Source of the DNA: Candidatus Bipolaricaulota bacterium | GTDB lineage: Bacteria > Bipolaricaulota > Bipolaricaulia > Bipolaricaulales > Bipolaricaulaceae | Direction of reading: 5' to 3' | Assembly (NCBI GenBank): GCA_014360985.1 | Contig: JACIWK010000009.1 | Span: forward strand, 24,803 to 88,802 | Length of the DNA stretch: 64,000 bases | Shown here: in pieces, positions 11,731-19,970 of the stretch | How positions within the stretch are numbered: the stretch's first letter is position 1 | How the letters are laid out: each line of letters opens with the position of its first letter | The notes under the pieces: model-generated | Database searches by the model: none | Seen by the model: the letters and a program-made list of their open reading frames with translations, nothing else | What the model was told of the DNA's origin: nothing | Translations under genes and position numbers: made by a program

Positions 11731-12660
11731 GCGATCACCAGGCGAGGTACCCCGTAGCCACGATGTGCCGGGTGCTCTCTGGTCTCCACCAGCGGGTACT
11801 ACGCGTGGCTGAGCCGCTGGCCGTCGAAACGGGCCTGGGAGGACGTGGAGCTTCGGGAACGGATCGAGGGGATCCACGCCCGCAGCCGGGGGACGTACGG
11901 AGCACCGCGGATCCACGCCGAGCTTCGGGCGAACGGGATCCGGGTGGGCCGCAAGCGGGTCGCACGGCTGATGCACGAGGCGGGGCTAGCGGGGGTGAGC
12001 CGACGTCGGAAGACGAAGACCACGCAGCGGGACCCGGAGGCGCAGGCCGCACCGGACCTGGTGGAGCGGGAGTTCACCGCCCCGGCTCCGGACCGGCTGT
12101 GGGTGGCGGACATCACGTACGTGCCTACAGGGTCGGGGTTTCTGTACCTGGCGGTGGTGGTGGACGCGTTCAGCCGGAAGGTGGTGGGGTGGGCGATGGA
12201 GGGGCACCTGAGGGCAGAGCTTGTCGTGGGGGCGCTGAACATGGCGTTGTGGCAACGGAGGCCAACCGGGGTGATCCACCACTCGGACCAGGGGAGGCAG
12301 TACACCTCGGTGGAGTTCGGGAAGCGGTGTCGAGAGGCGGGGATCCGGCCATCGATAGGATCGGTGGGCGACTGCTACGACAACGCTCTGTGCGAGAGTT
12401 TCTTCGCCACGCTGGAGTGTGAGCTGTTGGACCGAGTGACGCTCAAGAACCACGCGGAGGCACGCCGGGCGCTGTTCGCGTACATCGAAGGGTGGTACAA
12501 CCCGCATCGCCGGCACTCCGCGCTGGGGTACAAGTCACCCGTTGGGTACGAACGGAGGTACGGGGAGAGGAGAGCTTGGGAAGGGACGGAACAGGGAGAA
12601 GCGGAACACGTTGCCGCAGGCGCCGGAACCGGAGCAAACATGGACAGGGACGAGTCGTGA
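11709..12660 (+). pseudogene. IS3-family transposase OrfB, broken by one extra base
   Basis: OrfB is the DDE integrase. The N-terminal part (AYRFVSDHQARYPVATMCRVLS) lies in the -1 frame relative to OrfA, but the expected continuation VSTSGYYAWLSRWPSKRAW is in the next frame: an extra G at 11781/11782 separates them. Downstream the frame is open from the ATG at 11845 (271 residues) and contains all three acidic residues: WVADITYV, HHSDQGRQYTS and NALCESFFATLE. Unless ribosomes shift twice, no full OrfAB is made, so this copy is probably immobile. Confidence 0.8.
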
Positions 12661-12755
12661 ACAACCTTCAAGGTCCTTGTCACCCGATCAGGGCGCCGTG
12701 GGGTACACTGTCCACCAAACCGGGGCAAGTCCAAAGAAACCTGGGAGGTAACCCG

Positions 12756-13749
12756 ATGACCTTCGAGGACAAGGTACACGGTTTTCGGCTTCATCCACTC
12801 TGCCGGGCGGAGGAACTGGGCAACGTGAGCGCGGCGTGTCGAGAGCTGGGCATCTCGCGCACGGTGTTCTACCGGTGGAAGAAGCGCCTCCGGGCGTACG
12901 GGGCGGACGGTCTTCACCCCAAGAGAACGTCGGCGCGTCCCGGACGACCACCGCTGCTGGGGCCTATGGAGGAGCGGGCGATCGTGGCAACCGCGCTGGC
13001 GTGGCCAACGTGGGGACCGAACCGGGTGTCGTTGCAGCTGGCACGACAAGGGATCCACGTTTCCCTAAGCACGGTGTGGCGGGCGCTGGGGCGGCTGGGG
13101 CTGGGCAGACGGGAGGCCCGGCCCCTGGCCGTGGAGGGGTAGGGAGCGAAGACGTTAGGGCTTCTCACCGAACGGACGCGGCGGGCTCTCCGGCGGGCCC
13201 GGCACGTAGCGGTGGATTAACCCAGGGAACTGGTGTGCCTGGACGCGTTCTTCATCGGCAAGCTCAAGGGCGTGGGGCAGATGGGGCAGATCACGGCGTG
13301 CGATGCCGGGAGCTCCTACGCCTGGGCCAGGGTGATCCCGGCCCGCAACGCCGAGGAAGCTGCACGGTTCCTCACCGAGGTCCTTGTTCCTGCGTTCGCC
13401 CAGGTGGGGTGGAAGCTCCGCCGTGTACACACGGATCGGGGAAGCGAGTCGGAAGGGCGAGTTCGACGAAGCGTGTCGGGACCTGGGGATCACCCACTCG
13501 CGGGCGAAGCCGCGGCACGCGTGGACGAACGGGTTCGTAGAGCGGTTGCAGGGGACGATCCTCCACGAGCACTGGCGGGTGGCGTTCCGGCGGAGGTAGT
13601 TCACCCAAGCCCGCCACCTCCAGGCGTCGCTCGATGGGTTCCTGCGGTTCTCCAACGGGGAGCGGCCGCATCAAGGGTACCGGACTTAAGGACGGACCCC
13701 AGCCGGGGTGTTCTGGGGCGTGGCCCAGGCATCAGCCAAGGAGGCCTAA
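12756..13749 (+). pseudogene. IS481-like transposase, decayed
   Basis: From ATG 12756 (GGAGGT upstream) the sequence encodes a helix-turn-helix (ELGNVSAACRELGISRTVFYRWKKR), the hinge region, then an integrase core with VCLDAFFIGKLKGVGQ, HTDRGSE and HAWTNGFVERLQGT, ending YRT/GRTPAGVFWG. It is about 330 codons, the usual IS481 size. The frame is interrupted by in-frame TAG 13140, TAA 13218, TAG 13597 and TAA 13687, plus a one-base insertion near 13448. No functional product is possible. A TGGACAG at 13774-13780 may belong to its right end; the left end merges with the IS3 right end and cannot be separated by eye. Confidence 0.85.
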
Positions 13750-13981
13750 CGTGTCAACAGAGTATTCCGGTACTGGACAGTCCCCAGACCGCGCACAGGC
13801 ATTGCGTATCCCTGAGGTAGACCAGCGCCAGAAACGCCGCACCCGACAGCAAAGGGGTTGCAGATGACCTCCCTTCCAAACCTGAGCAAGAGGGGTAACC
13901 TCGGCAAGTCAAGCAGCCGTGGTAGCTACCCCAGGCGTCGAGGAACTGGGTAACCATCTAATAACACGACACGCGACGAGC
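13750..13981. other. Intergenic remainder after the IS481-like element
   Basis: The ~230 bases hold the probable right end of the decayed element (GTGTCAACAG and TGGACAG, 13751-13780) and then nothing I can assign on either strand. The promoter of the next operon begins at 13982. Confidence 0.4.
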
Positions 13982-14009
13982 TTGCTACAGAGTAACATCG
14001 CGCTATAAT
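13982..14009 (+). promoter_or_regulatory. Promoter of the sugar importer operon
   Basis: TTGCTA (13982-13987) and a consensus TATAAT (14004-14009) are separated by 16 bases. The leader to the ATG at 14107 would be about 90 bases. It sits just past the transposon debris, so the operon keeps its own promoter. Confidence 0.6.
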
Positions 14010-14106
14010 GGAGTGCAATCGTTTGCGGCGGTACGAGGGGGTGGGAGCCGACGAGACAACGGGGAACCATATGGCAGGTGCTGATTTGAGGGACAAGGAG
14101 GGGAAC

Positions 14107-15456
14107 ATGTGGAACAAGGTGTTGAGATGGGGGTTGGTGGGCGCGCTGGTTCTCTTCACTGGATCCGTGGTAGCCCAGGAAGTACAGGTCATCACCCTGA
14201 GGGCATTCGTGATCGGGCCGGGTGTGATGGGGGTCAAGAAAGCCACGAACCTTGAGCTCGCCGCGGACTACCTCAATCGTATCCTTGAAGCCAGCGGAGT
14301 AACGGTGAGGGTCCAGTGCGAGGTCGAGTTCTCGGAGTTAACGTGGGCGCCGTTCGCGGACAAGTTCTACCTGGACTTCCGTGCCGGAAAAGCCCCTGAC
14401 ATCGTGACCCTTCGGGAAACTGCCGATTTGGCTGCTGGTGGCTTCATCGTACCGATGACGCAGCATATCGAGTCCTTCTGGAGCCTCAACTACTACGACT
14501 TCCACGCCGGTCTATGGGAAGGTGCCCGCTGGCAAGGCGAGATCTGGGGGGTTCCCCACGACATCTCGCCGGTCGGCATCTGGTATAGGAAGGATGTTCT
14601 GCGGAAGCTCGGTTACACCGATGCTCAAATAGCACAGCTCCTCCCCGAAGACGGTAATACCACCATTGAGACGCTCGCTCGCCTGGCCAAAGAAGCGGTT
14701 GACGCGAAGCTTGTGGAGTACGGCATACTACACCGCCCGAGCAGCGGGCCTGGTATGTATGCAACACTTCTCGCGTTCGGTGTGGAGTGCTATGACCCTG
14801 AGATGAACACCCTGGTGTTGGACAAGCCTGATCTACTTCGGTTCCTCAAGTGGCATCAAGACATGGTGGAGCAGCGAGTGATCCCGTCCGCACCGCCTCC
14901 TTGGGCCACGATCCACGGCACTTTTGTCGAGGGCAAGACCTTCAGCACTTGGGCGAGCCACGTTGGGACCCCGTCAGAGTGGATGGCCCAGTACGGTCTA
15001 TCCGAGGAGGCGTTGGAGGAGGACCTGGGGTTCCTCCCCTTCCCTCCCAGCGAGAAGCAGAAGGCGGAAGGACTGGGCCCGGTTTCGGTGCACGATTTCC
15101 CGCTATACTTCGTTACCACTCAGTGTGCGCATCCGGACCTGGCCATGTTGTTGATCATGTTGGCCACTTCTCCGGAGGCTTGCGCCATCCATTCCGAGTT
15201 CACCCTTCGCCCGCCGTACCGAGACTCAGCTCTTGATCATCCCTTGATCAAGGAGAACGCCTACATCCAGCGCACAGCGCCGTCAGCGGTTGTCGTACGC
15301 CCGGTTCCCATTCACCCCCAGTTTTGGGCCTACATGGGGCGAGTCTTCGAGGCGTTGAAGGGAGTGGAGGCTGGCGTTGTCACTCCGGAAAGAGCCCTCC
15401 AGGACATGGAGGCGTGGTTTGGCGCCGAGATCCCCGCTGGGCGGGTGATTCCGTAG
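14107..15456 (+). CDS. ABC transporter sugar-type extracellular binding protein
   Basis: The ATG at 14107 follows AAGGAGGGG and opens a clear signal peptide (WNKVLRWGLVGALVLFTGSVVAQ); the longer frame from 14008 lacks both. The mature protein is ~425 residues with family-1 binding-protein features such as LDFRAGKAPDIVTL, GEIWGVPHDISPVGIWYRKDVL and an aromatic-rich groove. No lipobox cysteine follows the leader. Downstream are two MalF/MalG-type permeases, a MalK-type ATPase and an isomerase-like enzyme, so the ligand is most likely a mono- or oligosaccharide. Confidence 0.88.
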   Translation: MWNKVLRWGLVGALVLFTGSVVAQEVQVITLRAFVIGPGVMGVKKATNLELAADYLNRILEASGVTVRVQCEVEFSELTWAPFADKFYLDFRAGKAPDIVTLRETADLAAGGFIVPMTQHIESFWSLNYYDFHAGLWEGARWQGEIWGVPHDISPVGIWYRKDVLRKLGYTDAQIAQLLPEDGNTTIETLARLAKEAVDAKLVEYGILHRPSSGPGMYATLLAFGVECYDPEMNTLVLDKPDLLRFLKWHQDMVEQRVIPSAPPPWATIHGTFVEGKTFSTWASHVGTPSEWMAQYGLSEEALEEDLGFLPFPPSEKQKAEGLGPVSVHDFPLYFVTTQCAHPDLAMLLIMLATSPEACAIHSEFTLRPPYRDSALDHPLIKENAYIQRTAPSAVVVRPVPIHPQFWAYMGRVFEALKGVEAGVVTPERALQDMEAWFGAEIPAGRVIP

Positions 15457-15468
15457 GACGAGCAGTAC

Positions 15469-15496
15469 GGGAGGCCAGGGCCTGCTCCGGCCTCCC
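15469..15496 (+). terminator. Intercistronic hairpin after the second binding-protein gene
   Basis: GGGAGGCC (15469-15476) and GGCCTCCC (15489-15496) form an 8-bp perfect stem with a 12-base loop, 13 bases after the stop and 15 before the permease start. No long T run follows. It mirrors the hairpin at 2965-2996 in the other importer operon. Confidence 0.5.
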
Positions 15497-15510
15497 CTCT
15501 ATCTCTAGGG

Positions 15511-16425
15511 ATGCGTGACGTGTTGAGGAAGCGAAGTGGCAGAGGGGCACTAGCGTTCTTCATGGGGCCCAGCGCTGCCTTGGTCGTCCTCTTCTACTTC
15601 GTGCCGGTCATTCTCACCTTCTTGATTGCCTTTACCAGCATGGGTCGCACGTTGCTCTGGGACTTCATCGGTCTCGGCAACTTCGCTCGCTTGTTCGGCA
15701 TCGGCGCTCGCGACCCTCTGGTGCCAAGGATTCTTGTGAACACTGTTGTATTCACACTGGGTGCACTCCCAGTCACGGTCATCGGTGGTCTCCTGATTTC
15801 CGTCTTCTCGATGCGCGTTCGGCCTGGGGCCGGCCTGTTCTTCCGGAGTGTCTTTTTCATCCCCAGAGCGCTCCCGCCTGTTGTATGGGGATTCCTGTGG
15901 GCATGGTCATTCGAAGGAACCCGCTACGGCTTGTTCAATGCCATCCGTTCTGCTGTGGGACTACCCATTGTGCAGTGGCTCATTCGCTACCCGATGATCA
16001 TCGTGGTTCTCGCCAATGGTTTCCTTGGGATATCCCTGGCCATGCTTGTGTTCAGCGCGGCAATCGCGACAATCCCGCGGGACTTGACGCGTGCCGCGGA
16101 AGTGGACGGTGCATCCGAAGGGCAGATCACTCGGCATATCATCCTCCCCCTCCTGAGATGGCCGATCCTGACCATGACTGCGTGGCACCTGATGTCTTTC
16201 CTCAATTCGTACGTCTACGTCATGTTGATCACCGGTGGGGGCCCCTACTACATGACTGAGGTCTGGAGTCTGTATGCTTACCACATGGCGTTTGTGCAAT
16301 ATCGCTACGGTTACGGGGCCGCGTTTGTCGTGCTGCTCGTGGTGGTCAACGTGTCGCTGCTACTGCTCGTTCTCAGGGCGTTTGGGATGCGGCGTATGCT
16401 GACGCGGGGCAAGATAGAGGTGTAA
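15511..16425 (+). CDS. Sugar ABC transporter permease, MalF/UgpA type
   Basis: This 304-residue membrane protein has the CUT1 order: FFMGPSAALVVLFYFVPVILTFLI as the first helix, IGLGNFARLF, RSVFFIPRALPPVVWGFLW and the EAA loop TRAAEVDGASEGQITRHIILPLLRW. It forms the translocation pore with the next gene, which starts two bases after its stop. The ATG at 15511 is the first start after the hairpin; no strong ribosome site is visible. Confidence 0.92.
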   Translation: MRDVLRKRSGRGALAFFMGPSAALVVLFYFVPVILTFLIAFTSMGRTLLWDFIGLGNFARLFGIGARDPLVPRILVNTVVFTLGALPVTVIGGLLISVFSMRVRPGAGLFFRSVFFIPRALPPVVWGFLWAWSFEGTRYGLFNAIRSAVGLPIVQWLIRYPMIIVVLANGFLGISLAMLVFSAAIATIPRDLTRAAEVDGASEGQITRHIILPLLRWPILTMTAWHLMSFLNSYVYVMLITGGGPYYMTEVWSLYAYHMAFVQYRYGYGAAFVVLLVVVNVSLLLLVLRAFGMRRMLTRGKIEV

Positions 16426-16426
16426 T

Positions 16427-17269
16427 GTGAAGATGAGATCTCGCAATTGGAGGAGGTCTCTATGGTACCTGCTGTTGGCCCTCGTGGCCGCCCCGTTTCT
16501 TGTTATGTATGTCGGTTTCTTCCTGCGGGCGTTTGGTGAAGGCATGACGTTGGGCATCATCCCCAGGCAATGGGGTATCACCAGTTTCCGGTTCATGTGG
16601 CAGCCAATCGCGTGGGGACTTGGGCGGACGACGATGTGGGCAGCATTCGGTAACACTGTGGTGTTCGCCACTGTCTCCGGCCTGGTGGTGACAGCCGTCT
16701 GCATGCTCGCAGGTTATGCCCTGTCCCGGGTTGAGTTCCGAGGGAAGGATTTTTTCTTAGTCCTGCAACTCATCCTGCACGCCGTCCCTGGTCAGATCCT
16801 GCTAATAGCCATCTTCTTCCTCCTTCTCTATCTAGGATTGCTGCACCGTCTATCTGGCGTGGCTCTGGCAAGGGCTTCCCTGGAGATCCCCCTAGGCATC
16901 TGGATGGCAAAGGGTTTCTTCGACGGGATTCCGTGGGACGTGGAGCGATCTGCAATGGTTGATGGCTGCAACCGCTTCCAGGTCTGGTACAGGATTTTCC
17001 TCCCGTTGGTCAGACCAGGCATCGCCGCGGTGTTCATCTGGGGTTTCCTATTCGCATGGCATGATTTCATCTATGTCTACACTCTTCTGCCAGGGACGAT
17101 TAAGCTGATGTCCACGCTGATCCAGAACCTGCTAGCCACCGAGGTGGTTGACTATGGATATCTTGCTGCGCTCTCCCTTGTATACACCATTCCCCCACTT
17201 GCCTTGTTCGTGTTTCTCCAGCGAGCCCTGTTGAAAGTGCCCGTCTTTGGCGGAAAGGGGACAGCATGA
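16427..17269 (+). CDS. Sugar ABC transporter permease, MalG/UgpE type
   Basis: The second pore subunit (280 residues) begins GTG at 16427 with GAGGTG just upstream; ATG 16433 is a possible alternative. The N-terminal helix (WYLLLALVAAPFLVMYVGFFL), GNTVVFATVSGLVVTAVCMLAGYAL and the EAA loop RSAMVDGCNRFQVWYRIFLPLVRPG are typical. It overlaps the ATPase start by four bases, so the two are translated together. Confidence 0.92.
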   Translation: MKMRSRNWRRSLWYLLLALVAAPFLVMYVGFFLRAFGEGMTLGIIPRQWGITSFRFMWQPIAWGLGRTTMWAAFGNTVVFATVSGLVVTAVCMLAGYALSRVEFRGKDFFLVLQLILHAVPGQILLIAIFFLLLYLGLLHRLSGVALARASLEIPLGIWMAKGFFDGIPWDVERSAMVDGCNRFQVWYRIFLPLVRPGIAAVFIWGFLFAWHDFIYVYTLLPGTIKLMSTLIQNLLATEVVDYGYLAALSLVYTIPPLALFVFLQRALLKVPVFGGKGTA

Positions 17270-18354
17270 GAGTCTCAGTGGACCGGCTGACCAAGCAGTT
17301 TCGCGATGTCAGAGCTGTAGCCGACCTCAGCCTGGAGATCAGGGATGGAGAGTTCATGGCCCTGCTCGGGCCTTCGGGCTGTGGGAAGACGACAACCTTG
17401 CTCACGATTGCCGGCTTCTACAAACCCACCTCGGGCACTATCCTCTTCGATGGCCGGGTGGTAGACAATGTCCCACCACGAGACCGGAACATCGGCATGG
17501 TCTTCCAGTCGTATGCGCTCTACCCCCACATGACAGCGCACGACAACATCGCGTTTCCACTGAAGTTGAGGAGGGTGCCGAGGCAGGAGCGAGAAACCCG
17601 AATCAAGACGGTGGCTGCGATGCTTGGGATCGAAGATGTGCTCCCTCGTCGGCCGGGGGAGATGTCGGGTGGGCAACAGCAGCGGGTAGCTCTGGCGAGG
17701 GCGCTGGTCAAGAAACCAGGGTTGCTGCTCCTGGATGAACCCCTCTCTAACCTCGACGCGAAGCTTCGGATCGTGATGCGGGCGGAACTCAAGCGGCTTC
17801 AGAAGGATCTAGGGATCACGACGATCTTTGTTACCCATGACCAGACAGAGGCCATGACCATGGCAGATCGGATCGCCGTTCAGCACCAAGGCGCCCTCCA
17901 GCAGGTTGGGAGCCCCGAGGACCTGTACCGCCGGCCTGCCAACCTCTTCGTGGCGGGGTTCATGGGGACGCCTCCCATGAACTTCCTCGATGTCTCACTG
18001 GAAGCGACGGGAGATGCGCTGGTTCTCCGAAGGGAGTCGTTCCGGTTCTCCCTGCCCGACCCTTTGAAACAGAGCCTCGGTCACCTTGTTGACCGTAAGC
18101 TGATCCTTGGGCTGCGACCGGAGGACATTGAGATCAAGCCAGAGGAAGCCTCGCAGGCCGAGGTCTATGTCGTGGAGCCACTCGGCCGGGAAGCTCTGGT
18201 CACGGTCAAAGTGCCAGGGGCGATGCTCAAGGTCTTGGCCCCCCCGCACATCCAGCTCCAAGCGGGCACCCACGTCGGTTGGCACGTCATGCCGGATCGG
18301 ATTTACCTTTTCGACGCCGGGACCGAAGAAGCTCTCCTAGTTCCGGGATCGTGA
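17266..18354 (+). CDS. Sugar ABC transporter ATPase, MalK/UgpC type
   Basis: The 362-residue ATPase energises the permeases above. All catalytic motifs are intact: Walker A LLGPSGCGKTTTLL, Q-loop MVFQSYALYPHM, signature MSGGQQQRVALARAL, Walker B LLLLDEPLSNLD and switch His in FVTHDQTEAMTMADRI. A TOBE-like C-terminal domain follows from ~240 (LGLRPEDIEIKPE). CUT1 ATPases often serve several importers in one cell. It could in principle serve other sugar systems, but not the DPP-type importer at 1.1 kb, whose family uses a different ATPase. Confidence 0.95.
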   Translation: MRVSVDRLTKQFRDVRAVADLSLEIRDGEFMALLGPSGCGKTTTLLTIAGFYKPTSGTILFDGRVVDNVPPRDRNIGMVFQSYALYPHMTAHDNIAFPLKLRRVPRQERETRIKTVAAMLGIEDVLPRRPGEMSGGQQQRVALARALVKKPGLLLLDEPLSNLDAKLRIVMRAELKRLQKDLGITTIFVTHDQTEAMTMADRIAVQHQGALQQVGSPEDLYRRPANLFVAGFMGTPPMNFLDVSLEATGDALVLRRESFRFSLPDPLKQSLGHLVDRKLILGLRPEDIEIKPEEASQAEVYVVEPLGREALVTVKVPGAMLKVLAPPHIQLQAGTHVGWHVMPDRIYLFDAGTEEALLVPGS

Positions 18355-18432
18355 CCAAGGTGTTAGGAGCGAGAGGCCCTTACACAGCCAGGAGATTGGA
18401 ACTCCCCGTGCTTGGAAGGAGATGGCGCTGCA

Positions 18433-19317
18433 ATGAAGGTCAAGGGTATCGGGATCAACGCTCATCCTGAGCACACTGCTGGAGAGATCGCAAAGCTCGA
18501 ACAGGACTTAACGTTCTTCCAGAGCACTGGATATGACTACGTCGAGCTCCCAGCCGACGCGATCGACGTGCTGCGCTGTGGACGACTCGCCCCCTCCCAG
18601 CTTGGAGAGATCAAAGCGCTTCTCAGCGAACTCGACCTCAAGTACACCGTCCATGCCCCAGGAGCACTGGACCTCCGGGACGTCAACAACCTGGAGACGC
18701 AGAAGGAGTTGTTCCGGGCCTGCATTGAGTTCACATCTGAGATCGGGGCCGAGATCTTTGTGTACCACTACGGGCAGAAAGCACGCGATCCGCAGCTTGA
18801 GGATGTCCATCACCGGGGAATGCTCGCAATGGCTGACTACGCGGAGAGCTGCGGAGTTCGCATCTGTGTCGAGAACATCGAGATCGACACGGTGGCGAAC
18901 ACGGTCGACTTCGTGAGGCGAGTCGAGCGAGAGAGCGTTGGGATGACGCTTGATCTTGGGCATGCCTATCTTGCGAGCGTGCGGTTTGGATTCGACTTCC
19001 TGGAGTCTGTATTACTGGCCAAGCCATATGTCCAACACATCCACGTGCAGGACAACTTCGGCCGCTTCGAAGAGCTGCGGCTTGCAGGGTACGACCAATA
19101 CAAGCTCATTCCCTATCGCAGGTTGCTTGCCCTCGGGAAGGGTGACCTGCATCTCCCGCCCGGCTGGGGCCGGGTTCCCTTGGACGCCGCTCTGGCGCTC
19201 CTGGGCGACTACGAAGGGGTCTTCATGTTGGAGTATCACTACCAGCGTTACCGCCCTCAGGCCCGTGAGATCCTGGAGGCAGCGCGAGGGTATGTGGAGC
19301 GGCACTCCTCGCCGTGA
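18433..19317 (+). CDS. Sugar phosphate isomerase/epimerase-like TIM barrel
   Basis: This 294-residue protein belongs to the xylose-isomerase-like TIM barrel superfamily. Signals are YVELPADAIDVL, YTVHAPGALDLRD, EIFVYHYGQK, ICVENIEIDT with the metal-binding Glu, GMTLDLGHAYLA with Asp and His, IHVQDNFGR with His, and FMLEYHY near the end. I use the ATG at 18433 preceded by AGGAGA; a TTG at 18412 would add seven residues. Its place at the end of the importer operon suggests it converts the imported sugar or polyol, but the substrate is unknown. Confidence 0.82.
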   Translation: MKVKGIGINAHPEHTAGEIAKLEQDLTFFQSTGYDYVELPADAIDVLRCGRLAPSQLGEIKALLSELDLKYTVHAPGALDLRDVNNLETQKELFRACIEFTSEIGAEIFVYHYGQKARDPQLEDVHHRGMLAMADYAESCGVRICVENIEIDTVANTVDFVRRVERESVGMTLDLGHAYLASVRFGFDFLESVLLAKPYVQHIHVQDNFGRFEELRLAGYDQYKLIPYRRLLALGKGDLHLPPGWGRVPLDAALALLGDYEGVFMLEYHYQRYRPQAREILEAARGYVERHSSP

Positions 19318-19385
19318 TCGCGTCGGTCTTGTAGACAGCGTGAGCCGCACCCGCAGCGGTCCGCTCTCTCGTGGTTGGAGGAACC

Positions 19386-19616
19386 CCTCCTCTTCCCAAG
19401 CCCTAACCTGTCCACGATGCCAGGGCAACTTCACTCGGCGTGGGGTACGAGATCCCGGCGGGGTACGAGCGGAGGTACTACCAGCAAGGGAGGGTTGCTG
19501 AGGAGAGGAGAAGACCCGTTGCTGTCGGGCCAGTGGAAGACAGGGTCACGGATAACGACCACGGCCAGGCGGGCAGCGTGAGGGTCAAGCGATACACTGT
19601 CCACCAAAGCGGAGCA
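19386..19616. mobile_element. IS3-family scar made of two pieces in opposite orientation
   Basis: Bases 19386-19427 are the inverted copy of the IS3 left end seen at 11366 (the piece ends CTGTCCACGATGCCAGGGCA). Immediately after comes a forward piece of the orfB 3' end (HSA, then GYEIPAGYERRY, compare GYKSPVGYERRY) and a right terminal repeat ending at 19616 (CACTGTCCACCAAAGCGG). The core of the element is gone. It ends 12 bases from the tRNA-Arg 3' end. Confidence 0.7.
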
Positions 19617-19628
19617 GCTCTATTTGAT

Positions 19629-19704
19629 TGGTACGCCCGGCAGGATTTGAACCTGCGGCCTTTGGCTCCGGAGGCCAACGCTCTGTCCCCTGAGCTACGG
19701 GCGC
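19629..19704 (-). tRNA. tRNA-Arg (CCG)
   Basis: Read on the minus strand, the 76-base gene has acceptor stem GCGCCCG/CGGGCGT, a D arm with GCTCAGGGGACAGAGC, anticodon stem TTGGC/GCCAA with loop CTCCGGA (anticodon CCG, codon CGG), a T arm with GGTTCAAATCC, and an encoded CCA at 19629-19631. It lies downstream of tRNA-Ser on the same strand. Confidence 0.93.
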
Positions 19705-19795
19705 ATAGCTGCGGTTCCCAGTTTACGGTGCATCGGTTCCCGGTTCACGCCTGCCGACAACCCGGTCAACGAGCCAACCGGTAACCGCCTTTCTG

Positions 19796-19887
19796 CGGAG
19801 GGAGTGGGATTCGAACCCACGGCTGAGGCTCAACACCCCAGCAACGGCTTAGCAAGCCGTCGTCTTCGACCACTCGACCATCCCTCC
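19796..19887 (-). tRNA. tRNA-Ser (GCT)
   Basis: On the minus strand the acceptor stem is GGAGGGA/TCCCTCC with a G discriminator. The anticodon stem ACGGC/GCCGT carries loop TTGCTAA (anticodon GCT, codons AGC/AGT). A long variable arm (about 20 bases) marks it as type II, and GGTTCGAATCC forms the T loop. CCA is not encoded (GCAG follows), unlike the neighbouring tRNA-Arg. Confidence 0.93.
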
Positions 19888-19896
19888 GATTTTATC

Positions 19897-19926
19897 ATTC
19901 TACTCCCGCCGGCGCTTGGGTGCCAA
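19897..19926 (-). promoter_or_regulatory. Promoter of the tRNA-Ser (and tRNA-Arg) unit
   Basis: On the minus strand TTGGCA (19926-19921) and TAGAAT (19902-19897) are 18 bases apart, and the tRNA-Ser 5' end is 9 bases beyond the -10 box. Confidence 0.6.
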
Positions 19927-19958
19927 ACCTCGGAACGGAACGGCGCTCCCAGACAGGC

Positions 19959-19964
19959 TATCAT
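19959..19964 (+). promoter_or_regulatory. -10 box immediately before the HAD phosphatase start
   Basis: TATCAT ends six bases before the ATG at 19971, so transcription would begin at or beside the start codon. There is no ribosome-binding site in between. Confidence 0.45.
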
Positions 19965-19970
19965 CGGGCC

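Larger units (their letters stand above)
11366..12727 (+). mobile_element. IS3-family insertion sequence, 1362 bp
   Basis: Imperfect terminal inverted repeats match at 18 of 20 positions: TGCCCCGGTATCGTGGACAG at 11366-11385, and the same with T and G at the two variable sites, inverted, at 12708-12727. The ends are TG...CA as expected for IS3. Inside are orfA and orfB. No exact target-site duplication is visible (AGC on the left, AGT on the right), so the insertion is old or the flanks have changed. Pieces of a related copy lie at 19386-19616. Confidence 0.85.

Noticed and set aside
10084..11976. A 630-codon open frame on the minus strand antisense to yvcK and the IS3 orfA
   Set aside because: It lies opposite well-supported genes, has no recognisable domain and unlikely composition (many Arg, Pro, His). 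Long antisense frames are expected at this GC content. The same reasoning removes 29193-31454 (+), 34721-36553 (-), 54967-56763 (-) and 23795-25666 (+).
13140..13689. Stop-codon recoding in the IS481-like gene, since all four internal stops are TAA or TAG and none is TGA
   Set aside because: TAA and TAG end many intact genes here (for example nusA and the PKD gene), and the same gene also has a frameshift, so simple decay explains it.
19440..19784. A 114-codon plus-strand frame
   Set aside because: It joins an IS3 orfB tail to the complement of tRNA-Arg; the tRNA assignment is much stronger and the frame has no independent support.
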